Shown in pieces: positions 1-8,235 of a stretch of 64,000 nucleotides of DNA (position 1 is its first letter; the number at the start of each line of letters is the position of its first letter). Both the position numbers and the translations under genes were made by a program. The stretch comes from HGM11412 sp045536025 (GTDB taxonomy: Bacteria > Bacillota > Clostridia > Christensenellales > Borkfalkiaceae), in assembly GCA_045536025.1 (NCBI GenBank), contig JAZSMT010000025.1, positions 11,139 through 75,138 on the forward strand. Direction: 5' to 3'. The notes under the pieces are model-generated. The model did no database searches, was not told where the DNA came from, and worked only from the letters and a program-made list of their open reading frames with translations.

Positions 1-95
1 ACGGCGCTCAATCAATTACGCCCGACCAGTTTGACGATATCGTAAAAAGTATTGACGTTATGCTTCCGCTTGTCGATAAGCACAGAGATTTATGA
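1..95 (+). CDS. aroF: DAHP synthase, C-terminal end (partial)
   Basis: This open frame enters from the left edge (reading from base 3) and ends at the TGA at 93-95. Its last 30 residues contain GAQSITPDQFDDIV, which resembles the C-terminal tail of the AroAG/KDO8P-type 3-deoxy-7-phosphoheptulonate synthase (SDGxQSLTPxxF). That enzyme joins phosphoenolpyruvate and erythrose 4-phosphate in the first shikimate step. The stop overlaps the tyrA start as ATGA, so the two are in one operon. Only the tail is visible. The assignment rests on this short match plus the aro context. Confidence 0.7.
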   Translation, partial: GAQSITPDQFDDIVKSIDVMLPLVDKHRDL

Positions 96-937
96 AAATA
101 GGAATAATAGGCTTGGGTTTAATAGGCGGTAGCCTTGGTAAAACCCTTAAAAAACTTGGAGGTTACACCGTTTACGGTTACGATATATCAGATGCGGTTA
201 TGCTTAAAGCGGATATGCTCGGCGCGATAAACGCTCCGCTTGACGAAAAGTCGGCAAAAGATATAGATATGCTTATCGTATCTTTGTATCCAAGCTACTT
301 TTTATCGTCAATAGAGAGATTTTTACCCCTTTTAAAGGACGGGGCAATCGTAACGGATTTTTGTGGTATTAAGCGCAAAACAGTTAAAGAAATGAAAGAG
401 TTGGCGGTAGAATATCCAAATCTTGTATTCGTGGGCGGTCACCCTATGGCTGGTAGAGAGTTTTCGGGAATAGAAAGGTCGGTATCAAGCCTTTTTGAAA
501 AAGCCTCAATGATACTAACTAACGTCAACGCCGACATATTTACCTTAGAAAAAATTAAATCTTTCTACTTAGCGCTTGGGTTTTCGGAGGTCGTTATAAC
601 AACGCCTGAATACCACGACAAAGCAATCGCCTTTACCTCACAGCTTTGCCATATCGTTTCAAACGCATTTATCAAAAACGAAATCGCGAGCGAGCACTTT
701 GGCTATTCGGCAGGTAGTTATAAAGACTTAACGCGCGTAGCTAGGCTTAACCCCGATATGTGGTCTGAGCTTATGATAGAAAACGGCGATAATTTACAAA
801 AAGAGCTTGACGAGCTTATTTGTAATCTTCAAAAATACAACGTTGCCCTTAAAAATAACGATAAAGCCGAGCTAAGAAAACTACTTAACGAGGGCAATGA
901 AAGAAAATTATTAATAGATTCTAACAATAAAAAATGA
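92..937 (+). CDS. tyrA: Prephenate dehydrogenase
   Basis: Oxidatively decarboxylates prephenate to 4-hydroxyphenylpyruvate on the tyrosine branch, in the cytosol. The N-terminus has the dinucleotide-binding fingerprint GIIGLGLIGGSLG (residues 4-16). GGHPMAGREFSGIE near residue 115 is the conserved prephenate-site segment, with its catalytic His. At 281 residues it is a stand-alone TyrA, with no fused chorismate mutase and no C-terminal ACT domain. The ATG overlaps the upstream stop by 4 bases and the end overlaps aroB by 4, so translational coupling is likely. Confidence 0.93.
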   Translation: MKIGIIGLGLIGGSLGKTLKKLGGYTVYGYDISDAVMLKADMLGAINAPLDEKSAKDIDMLIVSLYPSYFLSSIERFLPLLKDGAIVTDFCGIKRKTVKEMKELAVEYPNLVFVGGHPMAGREFSGIERSVSSLFEKASMILTNVNADIFTLEKIKSFYLALGFSEVVITTPEYHDKAIAFTSQLCHIVSNAFIKNEIASEHFGYSAGSYKDLTRVARLNPDMWSELMIENGDNLQKELDELICNLQKYNVALKNNDKAELRKLLNEGNERKLLIDSNNKK

Positions 938-1953
938 AAAAGATAATAGTTAAAGCATCAAAAACTTATCAAATTACGGTGGACAGCGGTTTTGAAAATT
1001 TTAAAACCGAGATACTTCCCGTTATAAAAGGCGATAAAGTAGCTATAATAACCGATAGTAACGTCGAGCCCTTATATTACGAAAAAGTAAAAGCCTTGCT
1101 TGACGATAAAACGGTATATAAATTCGTGATACCGGCAGGCGAGAATAGCAAAAACGCTCAAACGTATATAAAGCTTGTCAACGAGCTTGCAGGCTGTGGT
1201 CTTTCAAGAAAGTCTACGATTATAGGCTTGGGCGGTGGAGTGGTAGGCGACTTAGCTTCTTTTGTTGCCTCTACTTATATGCGAGGTATTAATTACGTTG
1301 CAATTCCAACCTCGCTTCTTTCTATGGTGGATAGTTCGGTTGGCGGTAAAACGGGCATAGACCTTGACGCTGGTAAAAATCTCCTCGGCACTTTCTCTCA
1401 GCCCGACGCCGTTTATATAAATATCGACTTTTTGTCAACTTTATCAAAAAGCGAAATAACAAGCGGTCTTGGCGAGATCATGAAATACGCATTTATCGAC
1501 GAGCGCATTACTTATAAAGATATTGAAAATATAAATTATGAGGAGTTAATCGTTAAATCGCTTGAGATAAAGCGCGATATTGTTGAGCGTGATGAAAAAG
1601 AAAGCGGGGATAGAATGCTACTAAATTTTGGTCATACCGTAGGGCACGCTATTGAAAAGCTTTATAATTACAAACTTTCTCACGGCGAGTGCGTTATAAA
1701 AGGTATGTATTATGCTATAAAATCGTCCTATAGGCTTGGTTTTATTAGTGAAGAGGATAAAAACAAGGCAATAAAATTCCTTGAACTTTCAGGCGTTTTA
1801 GATGGTTGCGATTTTACGCCTAAGCAGATTTTATCGGTAATGAAATCAGATAAAAAAGCGGACGGCGACGAGGTTAATTTTGTATTTACTTCGGGTTTTT
1901 CTAAGGCTTTTATCAAAAAGGTTTCACTTAAAACGGTTTTAGGGAGTTTATAA
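934..1953 (+). CDS. aroB: 3-dehydroquinate synthase
   Basis: Converts DAHP to 3-dehydroquinate, the second shikimate step, using NAD and a divalent metal. GLGGGVVGDLASFVAS (from about residue 97) is the glycine-rich NAD segment, and IPTSLLSMVDSSVGGKTGI follows as in all AroB. Metal ligands are visible in SGLGEIMKYAFI, in the LNFGHTVGHAIE segment and in the LSHGE segment. The length of 339 residues is normal. It overlaps tyrA by 4 bases and shares one base (TAATG) with aroA. Confidence 0.96.
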   Translation: MKKIIVKASKTYQITVDSGFENFKTEILPVIKGDKVAIITDSNVEPLYYEKVKALLDDKTVYKFVIPAGENSKNAQTYIKLVNELAGCGLSRKSTIIGLGGGVVGDLASFVASTYMRGINYVAIPTSLLSMVDSSVGGKTGIDLDAGKNLLGTFSQPDAVYINIDFLSTLSKSEITSGLGEIMKYAFIDERITYKDIENINYEELIVKSLEIKRDIVERDEKESGDRMLLNFGHTVGHAIEKLYNYKLSHGECVIKGMYYAIKSSYRLGFISEEDKNKAIKFLELSGVLDGCDFTPKQILSVMKSDKKADGDEVNFVFTSGFSKAFIKKVSLKTVLGSL

Positions 1954-3209
1954 TGGAGAGCTTTAATTTGAAAATTAAGCCGTCTAATATTAGTGGCGAG
2001 GTAATGGCTCCGCCCTCTAAATCGTTTGCGCATCGAATACTTATTTCCGCCTTTTTATCGGGCGAAGAAATCACCGTAAAAAACGTGGGTAAATCAGTTG
2101 ATGCAACCGTTACGCTAAACGCCTTAAAAACGCTTGGTGCAAGCGTTGTTGAATATAGTGATAAAACGGTTATAAAAAAGGGCGAGCTACCTAACGAAAA
2201 GGTAGTTATTGATTGTAAGGAAAGCGGTTCGTCGCTTAGGTTTTTGCTTCCCGTGGTTTCGGCACTTGGTGTAAACGCCGAATTCACAGGTGCTAAAAGA
2301 TTGCTTGAAAGACCTATAAAAGAGCTAGTTGATACTTTAAACGAACACGGAGCAGATATAGTTGGATTAACGGTTAACGGCAAGCTAAAAAGTGGCGAAT
2401 ATACAGTTGACGGCAGTATAAGTTCGCAATATATAACTGGTTTATTACTTGCCCTTTCGCACGTTGACGGCGAGAGTGAAATAATAATTAACGGAACACT
2501 AGTTTCTCAACCGTACGTAGATATTACCTTAGCAGTTTTAAGCGATTTTGGCGTTCGGTTTGAAAAGACGGAGCGTGGCTATAAAATTAAAGGCGGTTAC
2601 GCGCCTAAAACGTTTAAATTTAACGTTGAGGGCGACTGGTCGGGTGCGTCGTTTACTTTGGCACTAGGTGCAATCGGCAAGCAAGTTACCGTGACTGGCT
2701 TAAAGGTAAATTCCGTTCAAGGCGATAGAAAAATTGTAGAAATATTAAAAAGCTTTGGGGCAAGCGTTACGCTTAATAATAATCAAGTAACCGTCAAAGG
2801 CGGTAATTTAAAAGGTATTACCGTTGATATGGAGGACGTTCCCGATCTCGTTCAAATAGTATCGGTAGTTGCTTCGTATGCTAGCGGTAAGACCACGCTA
2901 CTTGGCGTAGATAGGCTTCGCCTTAAAGAAAGCGATAGAATAAACGCCGTTATAGAAAGTTTATTGGCAGTAGGCATAAAAGCCGAGTATAAAGATAACT
3001 CAATCGTTATTCACGGCGGAACACCGATAGGTGGGACTGTAAACGGAGGCAACGACCACCGTACCGTAATGTCGGCTGTAGTTATGGCAAGCTTTGCTAA
3101 AGGCAAAAGTTTGGTTTTAGGTGGACAGGCGATAAATAAGTCATATCCGAATTTTATAATAGATTATCAAAAATTAGGGGGAATAATTAATGTCGATACT
3201 AAATGGTAA
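1953..3209 (+). CDS. aroA: EPSP synthase (3-phosphoshikimate 1-carboxyvinyltransferase)
   Basis: Adds the enolpyruvyl group of PEP to shikimate 3-phosphate. Diagnostic motifs are APPSKSFAHR near the N-terminus, ESGSSLRFLLPV (usually NSGTTxRFL, so a mildly divergent version), and DRLRLKESDR with the catalytic Lys/Glu pair near residue 325. The 418 residues match the usual length. The start shares a base with the aroB stop, and the last 20 bases overlap the start of aroC. Confidence 0.95.
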   Translation: MESFNLKIKPSNISGEVMAPPSKSFAHRILISAFLSGEEITVKNVGKSVDATVTLNALKTLGASVVEYSDKTVIKKGELPNEKVVIDCKESGSSLRFLLPVVSALGVNAEFTGAKRLLERPIKELVDTLNEHGADIVGLTVNGKLKSGEYTVDGSISSQYITGLLLALSHVDGESEIIINGTLVSQPYVDITLAVLSDFGVRFEKTERGYKIKGGYAPKTFKFNVEGDWSGASFTLALGAIGKQVTVTGLKVNSVQGDRKIVEILKSFGASVTLNNNQVTVKGGNLKGITVDMEDVPDLVQIVSVVASYASGKTTLLGVDRLRLKESDRINAVIESLLAVGIKAEYKDNSIVIHGGTPIGGTVNGGNDHRTVMSAVVMASFAKGKSLVLGGQAINKSYPNFIIDYQKLGGIINVDTKW

Positions 3210-4242
3210 AAACTTAACCGTAGAGATAACTGGCGAATCGCACTCTCCCGAAATGAGGTTAAAGGTAAAAGGCTTTCCTCGTTTTAAATTTGATAGTAAC
3301 GAGCTGTTTGACTTTTTATCGAGGCGAAAGGCGAACAAAAGTGCCTTTTCAACGCCCCGAATAGAAAAAGACGAGCCTTTATTTGTCGGAGTTAAAAACT
3401 CAGAGATAAACGGCGATTTCGAGGTTGTGATTGAAAACTTGAACGTTAAAAGCAAAGATTATAGCGACCTATTTGGCAAGCCCCGTCCCTCCCACGCCGA
3501 TTACGCGTGGCACTTAAAAGACGGAACGCTCGATTATTCGGGCGGAGGTAGGTTTTCGGCAAGACTTACAGCCCCTTACTGCGTGTTGGGTGGGCTTTGC
3601 AAGCAATACCTTGAAAAAAAGGGAATTTATATTGCAAGCTATCTTCAAGCGGTAGGCAAGGTTGAGGGTAGGTCGTATTTAAACGGCGAGATTTTATATG
3701 ATGAAGTATTAAATTTGTCAAAAGGTTTTCCCTCACTTGATAAAAAGCAGGAAATGCTTGACGAGATAGAAAGTGCTAAATCTAAAGGCGATAGCGTTGG
3801 CGGTATTATTGAAACGGTTGTTTACGGTATGCCTGCAGGCGTTGGCGATAATCTATTCGAGGGGTTAGAAGGTAAAATTTCTTCGCTTATTTTCTCCGTT
3901 CCCGCGGTTAAGGGGATAGAGTTTGGCAGTGGTTTTGAAATGGCAAAAAGCTACGGTAGTATCGTAAACGACCAGCTTTACTACGAGGGTGATACCGTAA
4001 AGCTTAAATCTAACAATAACGGCGGTATAAACGGTGGGATATCAAACGGATTTAACCTTACTTTAAGGGTGGCAATGAAGCCAACCCCCTCTATTTCAAT
4101 AGAGCAAAACACCGTGGACCTTGTAAATAAGGAAAACGCTGTAATAAAAATTAAAGGCAGGCACGACGCCTGCGTTGCCGTAAGAGCCGTTCCGTGTATT
4201 GAAAGCGCGGTAGCAATAGCAATACTTGACGAGGTGTTATAA
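3190..4242 (+). CDS. aroC: Chorismate synthase
   Basis: Removes phosphate from EPSP to give chorismate, using reduced FMN. Family blocks are seen in order: ITGESHSPEM (canonically GESHG), RPSHADYAW, SGGGRFSARLTA, the NNGGINGGISNG flavin/substrate loop, and GRHDACVAVRAVPC at the C-terminus. At 350 residues it is at the short end of the family. Several family-invariant positions differ (Ser after GESH, RPS for RPG), so this is a divergent branch, but the fold signature is complete. It starts inside the end of aroA and its stop overlaps the pheA ATG. Confidence 0.9.
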   Translation: MSILNGKNLTVEITGESHSPEMRLKVKGFPRFKFDSNELFDFLSRRKANKSAFSTPRIEKDEPLFVGVKNSEINGDFEVVIENLNVKSKDYSDLFGKPRPSHADYAWHLKDGTLDYSGGGRFSARLTAPYCVLGGLCKQYLEKKGIYIASYLQAVGKVEGRSYLNGEILYDEVLNLSKGFPSLDKKQEMLDEIESAKSKGDSVGGIIETVVYGMPAGVGDNLFEGLEGKISSLIFSVPAVKGIEFGSGFEMAKSYGSIVNDQLYYEGDTVKLKSNNNGGINGGISNGFNLTLRVAMKPTPSISIEQNTVDLVNKENAVIKIKGRHDACVAVRAVPCIESAVAIAILDEVL

Positions 4243-5381
4243 TGAACTTATTAGACGTTAGACAAAAAATAGACGCAATCGACGATAAGCTTATCGAGCT
4301 TTACAAAGAGCGTATGGCGCTTTCAAAAGAGTTGGGCGTTATAAAGGCTCATACTGAAAAAGCCGTTCACGACGGCAAGAGGGAAAAAGAGATAGTGTAT
4401 AGGCTTTCTCAAAAATGCCCCGAAGAAATTCGCTTATACGTTAAAGAACTTTACGACACTATTTTTTACGCAAGCAAAGCTTATCAAAGCAAGTTCGTAG
4501 AAAATTCGTCGCCGGTAAAGAGCGAGCTTGATAATATTATTTCAAACCCTCTTAAGGAATTCCCTGTTGACGGTACGGTTGCCTGCCAAGGCGTTTACGG
4601 CGCAAATAGTGGAAAGGCTGCCGAAAAGATATTCCCTATATCGGATATTACTTATTTTAAGACGTTTGAGGGCGTTTTTAACGCCGTTGAAAAAGGTCTT
4701 TGCGAGTACGGCGTTTTACCTATTGAAAATAGTACGGCAGGTTCGGTATCCGAAGTTTACGACCTTATGAAAAAGTACGATTTTCATATCGTAAAGAGCG
4801 TTAAAATTCAAATCGACCATTGTTTAGCCGTTAAAAACGGCGCTGAGCTTAAGGATATAAAGACGATAGTTTCGCATCCGCAAGCCCTCACTCAATGCGC
4901 TGAATATATCAAAAAACTAGGCGTTAGGGCGGAAAGCGTTGAAAATACCGCCGTTGGTGCTAAGGCTGTTGCCGAGGGTGACGATAAGACGGTTGCGGTA
5001 TTGTGCTCGAAAGAGTGTGCTAGCGCTTACAACCTTAAAATTTTAGAGCCGAGAGTGCAAGACAGTGAGAAAAATTTCACTCGCTTTATCTGCATAACCA
5101 AAGACTTGCGCGTTTATAAAGGCGCTGATAAAATTAGTATTATGACGAGCTTAGCGCACACCCCAGGCTCGCTTAATAAAATCGTTAGCCGTTTTTACGC
5201 TTTCGGTTTAAACCTTACTAAAATTGAATCGCGCCCGATTGAAGGCTCTGATTTCGAGTTTATGTTCTACTTTGATTTCGAGGGGGACGTCTTAGACCCT
5301 CAAGTTAGAAATTTAATTGCAGAGCTTGATAACGGTTCGGATAAATTCGTGTTACTTGGAACGTATAAAGAAAACGTATGA
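4242..5381 (+). CDS. pheA: Bifunctional chorismate mutase/prephenate dehydratase (P-protein)
   Basis: Turns chorismate into phenylpyruvate. Residues 1-85 form an AroQ-type chorismate mutase helix bundle (DVRQKIDAIDDKLIELYKER). Residues 105-280 are prephenate dehydratase, with LPIENSTAGSV and the catalytic NFTRF. The C-terminal ACT domain (from about 300) carries the ESRP phenylalanine-binding motif, so feedback inhibition by phenylalanine is expected. Its 379 residues and domain order match classical P-proteins. It sits between aroC and the aroE-aroK fusion, with overlaps at both ends. Confidence 0.95.
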   Translation: MNLLDVRQKIDAIDDKLIELYKERMALSKELGVIKAHTEKAVHDGKREKEIVYRLSQKCPEEIRLYVKELYDTIFYASKAYQSKFVENSSPVKSELDNIISNPLKEFPVDGTVACQGVYGANSGKAAEKIFPISDITYFKTFEGVFNAVEKGLCEYGVLPIENSTAGSVSEVYDLMKKYDFHIVKSVKIQIDHCLAVKNGAELKDIKTIVSHPQALTQCAEYIKKLGVRAESVENTAVGAKAVAEGDDKTVAVLCSKECASAYNLKILEPRVQDSEKNFTRFICITKDLRVYKGADKISIMTSLAHTPGSLNKIVSRFYAFGLNLTKIESRPIEGSDFEFMFYFDFEGDVLDPQVRNLIAELDNGSDKFVLLGTYKENV

Positions 5382-6607
5382 AATTTTGTTTAATAGGCGA
5401 AAAACTTTCGCACAGCTACTCAAAAGAAATTCATAACCTTTGTGGGCTTAATTATACCTTAAAAGAAATCGTTAGGTGCGGTGTTCAAGACTTCGTTCAA
5501 AACTCTAGCTATCAAGGCTTTAACGTAACTATTCCGTATAAGAAAGACGTTTTGCCTTTTTTAGACGAGGTTTCGATAGAGGCAAGGGAAATGGGAGCAG
5601 TTAACACCGTTCTTAATAAAAACGGCAAGCTTTTAGGCTTTAATACCGACGTTGCGGGGATAGAGTATACCCTTGAAAGAAAGGGTATTAATTTAAGCGG
5701 TAAACGCGTTTTAATTTTAGGTACGGGCGGTGCTAGTAAAGCCGTGGAGTTCGTTTGCAAAAAACAAGGCGCAAATTATTTTTTCGTTAGTCGCAGAGGG
5801 GAGATAAATTATCAAAATTGTTACGATATAAAAAGGGTAGAGGTAATTATTAACGCCACCCCCGTAGGTATGTATCCACTCGTTGACCAAACGCCTATCG
5901 ATTTAGCTAAATTTAAAGGGTTAAAGTTTGTTTTCGACCTTATCTACAACCCTCAAAAAACCTTGTTTATAAAGCAAGCTGAAGAACTTAATATTCCATA
6001 TTCAAACGGACTGCCTATGCTTGTTGAGCAAGCTCTTAAAGCTCAAGATATATGGCTTTCTAAAACTCATCTAAAAAGCGAAACCGAGGCAATAATTTCA
6101 AAAATAAGCGGTGATAAACTTAACGTTGCACTAACGGGTATGCCGGGGTGTGGTAAGTCCACTATCGGCAAAGTTCTTGCGGAAAAAATGGGTAAAGAGT
6201 TTGTTGATTTAGACGAAGAAATTACCTTAAATAAAGGGAAAACGCCGTCAGAGATAATAAACGAATATGGCGAAGAAGAATTTAGGCGTATCGAAACTGA
6301 GGTTTTAAAAAAGGTGTTGCTAAATGCGGGCGCTGTAATCTCGCTTGGCGGTGGTGCGATAATAAGTGAAGAAAATAGGCGGGTATTATCACTTAACGCC
6401 ATAACAGTTTACGTAAAAAGAGATTTAGCGCTACTTGAAAGCGCTAATAGACCGCTTTCGCAAAAAGAGGGCGTTTATAAACTTTACGAGCAAAGAAAGG
6501 AATTTTATCAAACTGCCGATATTACAATTGAAAACGATAATACCGTTGAAAGCGCGGTGAAGGAGATAGTTAAAAATTATGAAATTACTCGTTCTAAATG
6601 GACCTAA
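5378..6607 (+). CDS. aroE-aroK: Shikimate dehydrogenase-shikimate kinase fusion
   Basis: One 409-residue frame covers two consecutive shikimate steps. Residues 1-240 are shikimate dehydrogenase: LSHSYSKEIHN binding segment, catalytic Lys in TIPYKKD, NTD Asp, and the GTGGASKA nucleotide loop. Residues 247-400 are shikimate kinase: Walker A GMPGCGKST, the DLDEEI acidic pair, GGGAI, and the NRPLS lid arginine. No stop or start signal separates the halves, so the product is a true fusion. It overlaps pheA by 4 bases and aroQ by 29. Stand-alone AroE and AroK are the common arrangement in Clostridia, so this is somewhat unusual. Confidence 0.93.
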   Translation: MKFCLIGEKLSHSYSKEIHNLCGLNYTLKEIVRCGVQDFVQNSSYQGFNVTIPYKKDVLPFLDEVSIEAREMGAVNTVLNKNGKLLGFNTDVAGIEYTLERKGINLSGKRVLILGTGGASKAVEFVCKKQGANYFFVSRRGEINYQNCYDIKRVEVIINATPVGMYPLVDQTPIDLAKFKGLKFVFDLIYNPQKTLFIKQAEELNIPYSNGLPMLVEQALKAQDIWLSKTHLKSETEAIISKISGDKLNVALTGMPGCGKSTIGKVLAEKMGKEFVDLDEEITLNKGKTPSEIINEYGEEEFRRIETEVLKKVLLNAGAVISLGGGAIISEENRRVLSLNAITVYVKRDLALLESANRPLSQKEGVYKLYEQRKEFYQTADITIENDNTVESAVKEIVKNYEITRSKWT

Positions 6608-7007
6608 TCTTAATATGTTAGGGGTAAGAGAGCCTAATTTATATGGTAAAAAAGATTATAAATCGCTTGTAAAATTCATAAAACAAGTAGGCAAGGAAAA
6701 CGGCGTTAAATTGGACGTTTTTCAGTCAAACTGTGAGGGCGCGTTAGTTACTAAAATTCAAAAAGCCATAAATCGTTACGACGGTATTATAATCAACGCT
6801 GGTGCATATACGCACACCAGCATAGCAATTCTTGACGCGCTTAAATCAGTAGGTTTATTAACGGTAGAGGTGCACTTAACCGATATAAATTCACGTGAAG
6901 AATTTAGAAAGTTAAGTTACGTATCTAAGTTTGCAGAAAAAACCATAGTAGGCAAGGGGTTTGACGGTTACAAAGAGGCTATTGAATATTTTGCCCAAAG
7001 AAGTTAA
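6579..7007 (+). CDS. aroQ: Type II 3-dehydroquinate dehydratase
   Basis: Dehydrates 3-dehydroquinate to 3-dehydroshikimate. The N-terminus has the type II signature VLNGPNLNMLGVREPNLYG with the catalytic Tyr. NAGAYTHTSIAI holds the substrate-binding Asn and His, and EVHLTDI follows. The 142 residues match the dodecameric class II enzymes. It is the last gene of the aro operon: the start lies 29 bases inside the previous gene and a terminator follows the stop. Confidence 0.95.
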   Translation: MKLLVLNGPNLNMLGVREPNLYGKKDYKSLVKFIKQVGKENGVKLDVFQSNCEGALVTKIQKAINRYDGIIINAGAYTHTSIAILDALKSVGLLTVEVHLTDINSREEFRKLSYVSKFAEKTIVGKGFDGYKEAIEYFAQRS

Positions 7008-7020
7008 ATAAAATAGAAAT

Positions 7021-7056
7021 AAAAATGCAAGGTAGATTTTTCGCCCTGCATTTTTT
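7021..7056 (+). terminator. Rho-independent terminator of the aro operon
   Basis: AAAAATGCA and TGCATTTTTT form the outer stem, with GG/CC continuing inside around one mismatch. It lies 13 bases after the aroQ stop and before tRNA-Pro. Confidence 0.75.
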
Positions 7057-7113
7057 AACGTAAAACTAATTTTTAAAATATATATAAAAAAAGTAGCGTT
7101 TTCAAAAAAATTG

Positions 7114-7122
7114 TGTTACAAT
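7114..7122 (+). promoter_or_regulatory. Extended -10 promoter of tRNA-Pro
   Basis: TGTTACAAT is an extended -10 (TG-N-TACAAT) ending 11 bases before the mature tRNA 5' end. No good -35 hexamer is visible. Confidence 0.5.
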
Positions 7123-7133
7123 ATCACTCGTAT

Positions 7134-7209
7134 CGGGGTGTAGCGCAGTTGGTAGCGCGCGACGTTCGGGACGTTGAGGCCGCAGGTTCAAATCCTGTCA
7201 CTCCGACCA
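7134..7209 (+). tRNA. tRNA-Pro (CGG)
   Basis: A 76-base cloverleaf with encoded CCA. The acceptor stem is CGGGGTG with CACTCCG (one G-U pair). The anticodon stem CGACG/CGTTG holds the loop TTCGGGA, giving anticodon CGG. The T-arm is GCAGGTTCAAATCCTGT. A terminator follows directly, so it is a single-gene unit. Confidence 0.95.
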
Positions 7210-7245
7210 AAAAATGCAAGGTTCTTTTGAGCCTTGCATTTTTTA
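7210..7245 (+). terminator. Terminator after tRNA-Pro
   Basis: AAAATGCAAGG pairs with CCTTGCATTTT around a 10-base loop and is followed by further T residues. It starts right after the tRNA CCA. Confidence 0.85.
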
Positions 7246-7330
7246 AATTGACAAAACTTGCGCTCAAAAGTTCCGATAAGGAGGGCGCTAATTAAAGAGT
7301 TCTCAAAATTATAGAAAGTTTTAAAAAAGA

Positions 7331-7453
7331 TTATATAAAGGTGTGGGAAGGCGTTTGCAATATCGAAAGCTTCAAGCCGAACAGTATCGTCATAAAGCAC
7401 ATAATAATTATCAAGATGTTATAGTCAAATTTTTTCTCAGTAACGTTTTCCAT
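7331..7453 (-). CDS. 40-residue single-pass membrane peptide
   Basis: A short frame starting ENVTEKKFDYNILIII, with one hydrophobic stretch (about residues 12-27) ending in LFGLKLSI. A GAGG ribosome site lies 8-9 bases before the ATG. The frame lies alone between tRNA-Pro and the rubredoxin fusion gene, on the opposite strand. The pattern KKFDYxxLIII...LFGL recalls the first transmembrane helix of FtsW/RodA-type proteins, so it could be a remnant of such a gene, but nothing downstream continues that similarity. No function is assigned. Confidence 0.4.
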   Translation of the reverse strand: MENVTEKKFDYNILIIIMCFMTILFGLKLSILQTPSHTFI

Positions 7454-7529
7454 CGTTGTACCTCACGCTTAATACGCACACTCTTATTAAAATAAAAAGG
7501 TAAATTAATAATTGTGAATTTGTATTACC

Positions 7530-7557
7530 TTGACAAAAGCGGTTTTTATGCTATAAT
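7530..7557 (+). promoter_or_regulatory. Sigma-A promoter of the flavoredoxin gene
   Basis: TTGACA (7530-7535), a 16-base spacer and a perfect TATAAT (7552-7557). Only six bases separate the -10 box from the ATG at 7564, so transcription should begin at or next to the start codon. Confidence 0.8.
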
Positions 7558-7563
7558 TTAGCT

Positions 7564-8172
7564 ATGAGTAATGCAATGAAGAATTTAAGCTACGGTTTAT
7601 TCGTAGTAACTACAAAATCAAACGATAAGCAAAACGGCTGTATCACGAACACCGTTATGCAGGTAACGACCTCTCCTAATCGGGTAACGCTTGCCGTTAA
7701 CAACTCAAACTATACTTGCGACCTTATAAAGGAAAGTAAGATTTTTAACGTTTCTATAATTTCAGAAAAGGCAAGTTTTGACCTTTTTAAGCACTTTGGT
7801 TTTCAAAGTGGGCGAGAGGTGGATAAGTTTAAAGACTATAAAGATTACAAGACGGCCCAAAACGGTGTAAACTATATAACGGTGGGTGTTAACTCGGTTA
7901 TTTGCTGTAAGGTTATAGATATGATAGACCTTGGCTCTCACACCTTATTTGTTGCCGAGGTTTTAGACGAGTTTGATTTAAATGAAACACCGTCCGCAAC
8001 TTATGCTTATTATTTTAAGCACATTAAACCTAAGCCTCAAGCAAAGGTAGAAAAAACGGTGTGGAGATGTAATATTTGTGGGTATGAAGAAGAGGTTGAG
8101 GAACTTCCCGACGATTTTACTTGTCCTCTTTGCAATCACCCCAAATCTGATTTTACTAAAGTTACGGCATAG
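7564..8172 (+). CDS. Flavin reductase-rubredoxin fusion (Hrb-like)
   Basis: Residues 1-155 are an FMN-binding flavin reductase domain (NLSYGLFVVTT start, ITNTVMQVTTSPNRV, GSHTLFVAEV). Residues 165-202 are a rubredoxin with two iron-binding pairs, CNICGYEEE and CPLCNHPKSDF. The arrangement matches high-molecular-weight rubredoxin of anaerobes such as Moorella, which passes electrons from NAD(P)H to flavodiiron proteins for O2 or NO removal. No flavodiiron gene is nearby. There is no Shine-Dalgarno; the promoter abuts the ATG. An internal ATG at 7576 would give a more family-like N-terminus but also lacks a ribosome site. Confidence 0.85.
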   Translation: MSNAMKNLSYGLFVVTTKSNDKQNGCITNTVMQVTTSPNRVTLAVNNSNYTCDLIKESKIFNVSIISEKASFDLFKHFGFQSGREVDKFKDYKDYKTAQNGVNYITVGVNSVICCKVIDMIDLGSHTLFVAEVLDEFDLNETPSATYAYYFKHIKPKPQAKVEKTVWRCNICGYEEEVEELPDDFTCPLCNHPKSDFTKVTA

Positions 8173-8173
8173 A

Positions 8174-8203
8174 AAAAGCAAGCGCAATTGCGCTTTCTTT
8201 TTT
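8174..8203 (+). terminator. Terminator of the flavoredoxin gene
   Basis: The perfect palindrome AAGCGCAATTGCGCTT (8180-8195) is followed by TCTTTTTT. Confidence 0.8.
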
Positions 8204-8209
8204 AAATTT

Positions 8210-8233
8210 AAAAGAGAGGCAAGCCTCTCTTTT
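8210..8233 (-). terminator. Terminator of the yjbQ-TIM operon
   Basis: AAAAGAGAGGC pairs with GCCTCTCTTTT around two bases. It lies just beyond the yjbQ stop on the minus strand, between convergent genes. Confidence 0.75.
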
Positions 8234-8235
8234 TA

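Noticed and set aside
7113..7295. A 60-codon plus-strand frame across tRNA-Pro.
   Set aside because: It overlaps the tRNA and both flanking terminator and promoter signals, and has no ribosome site.
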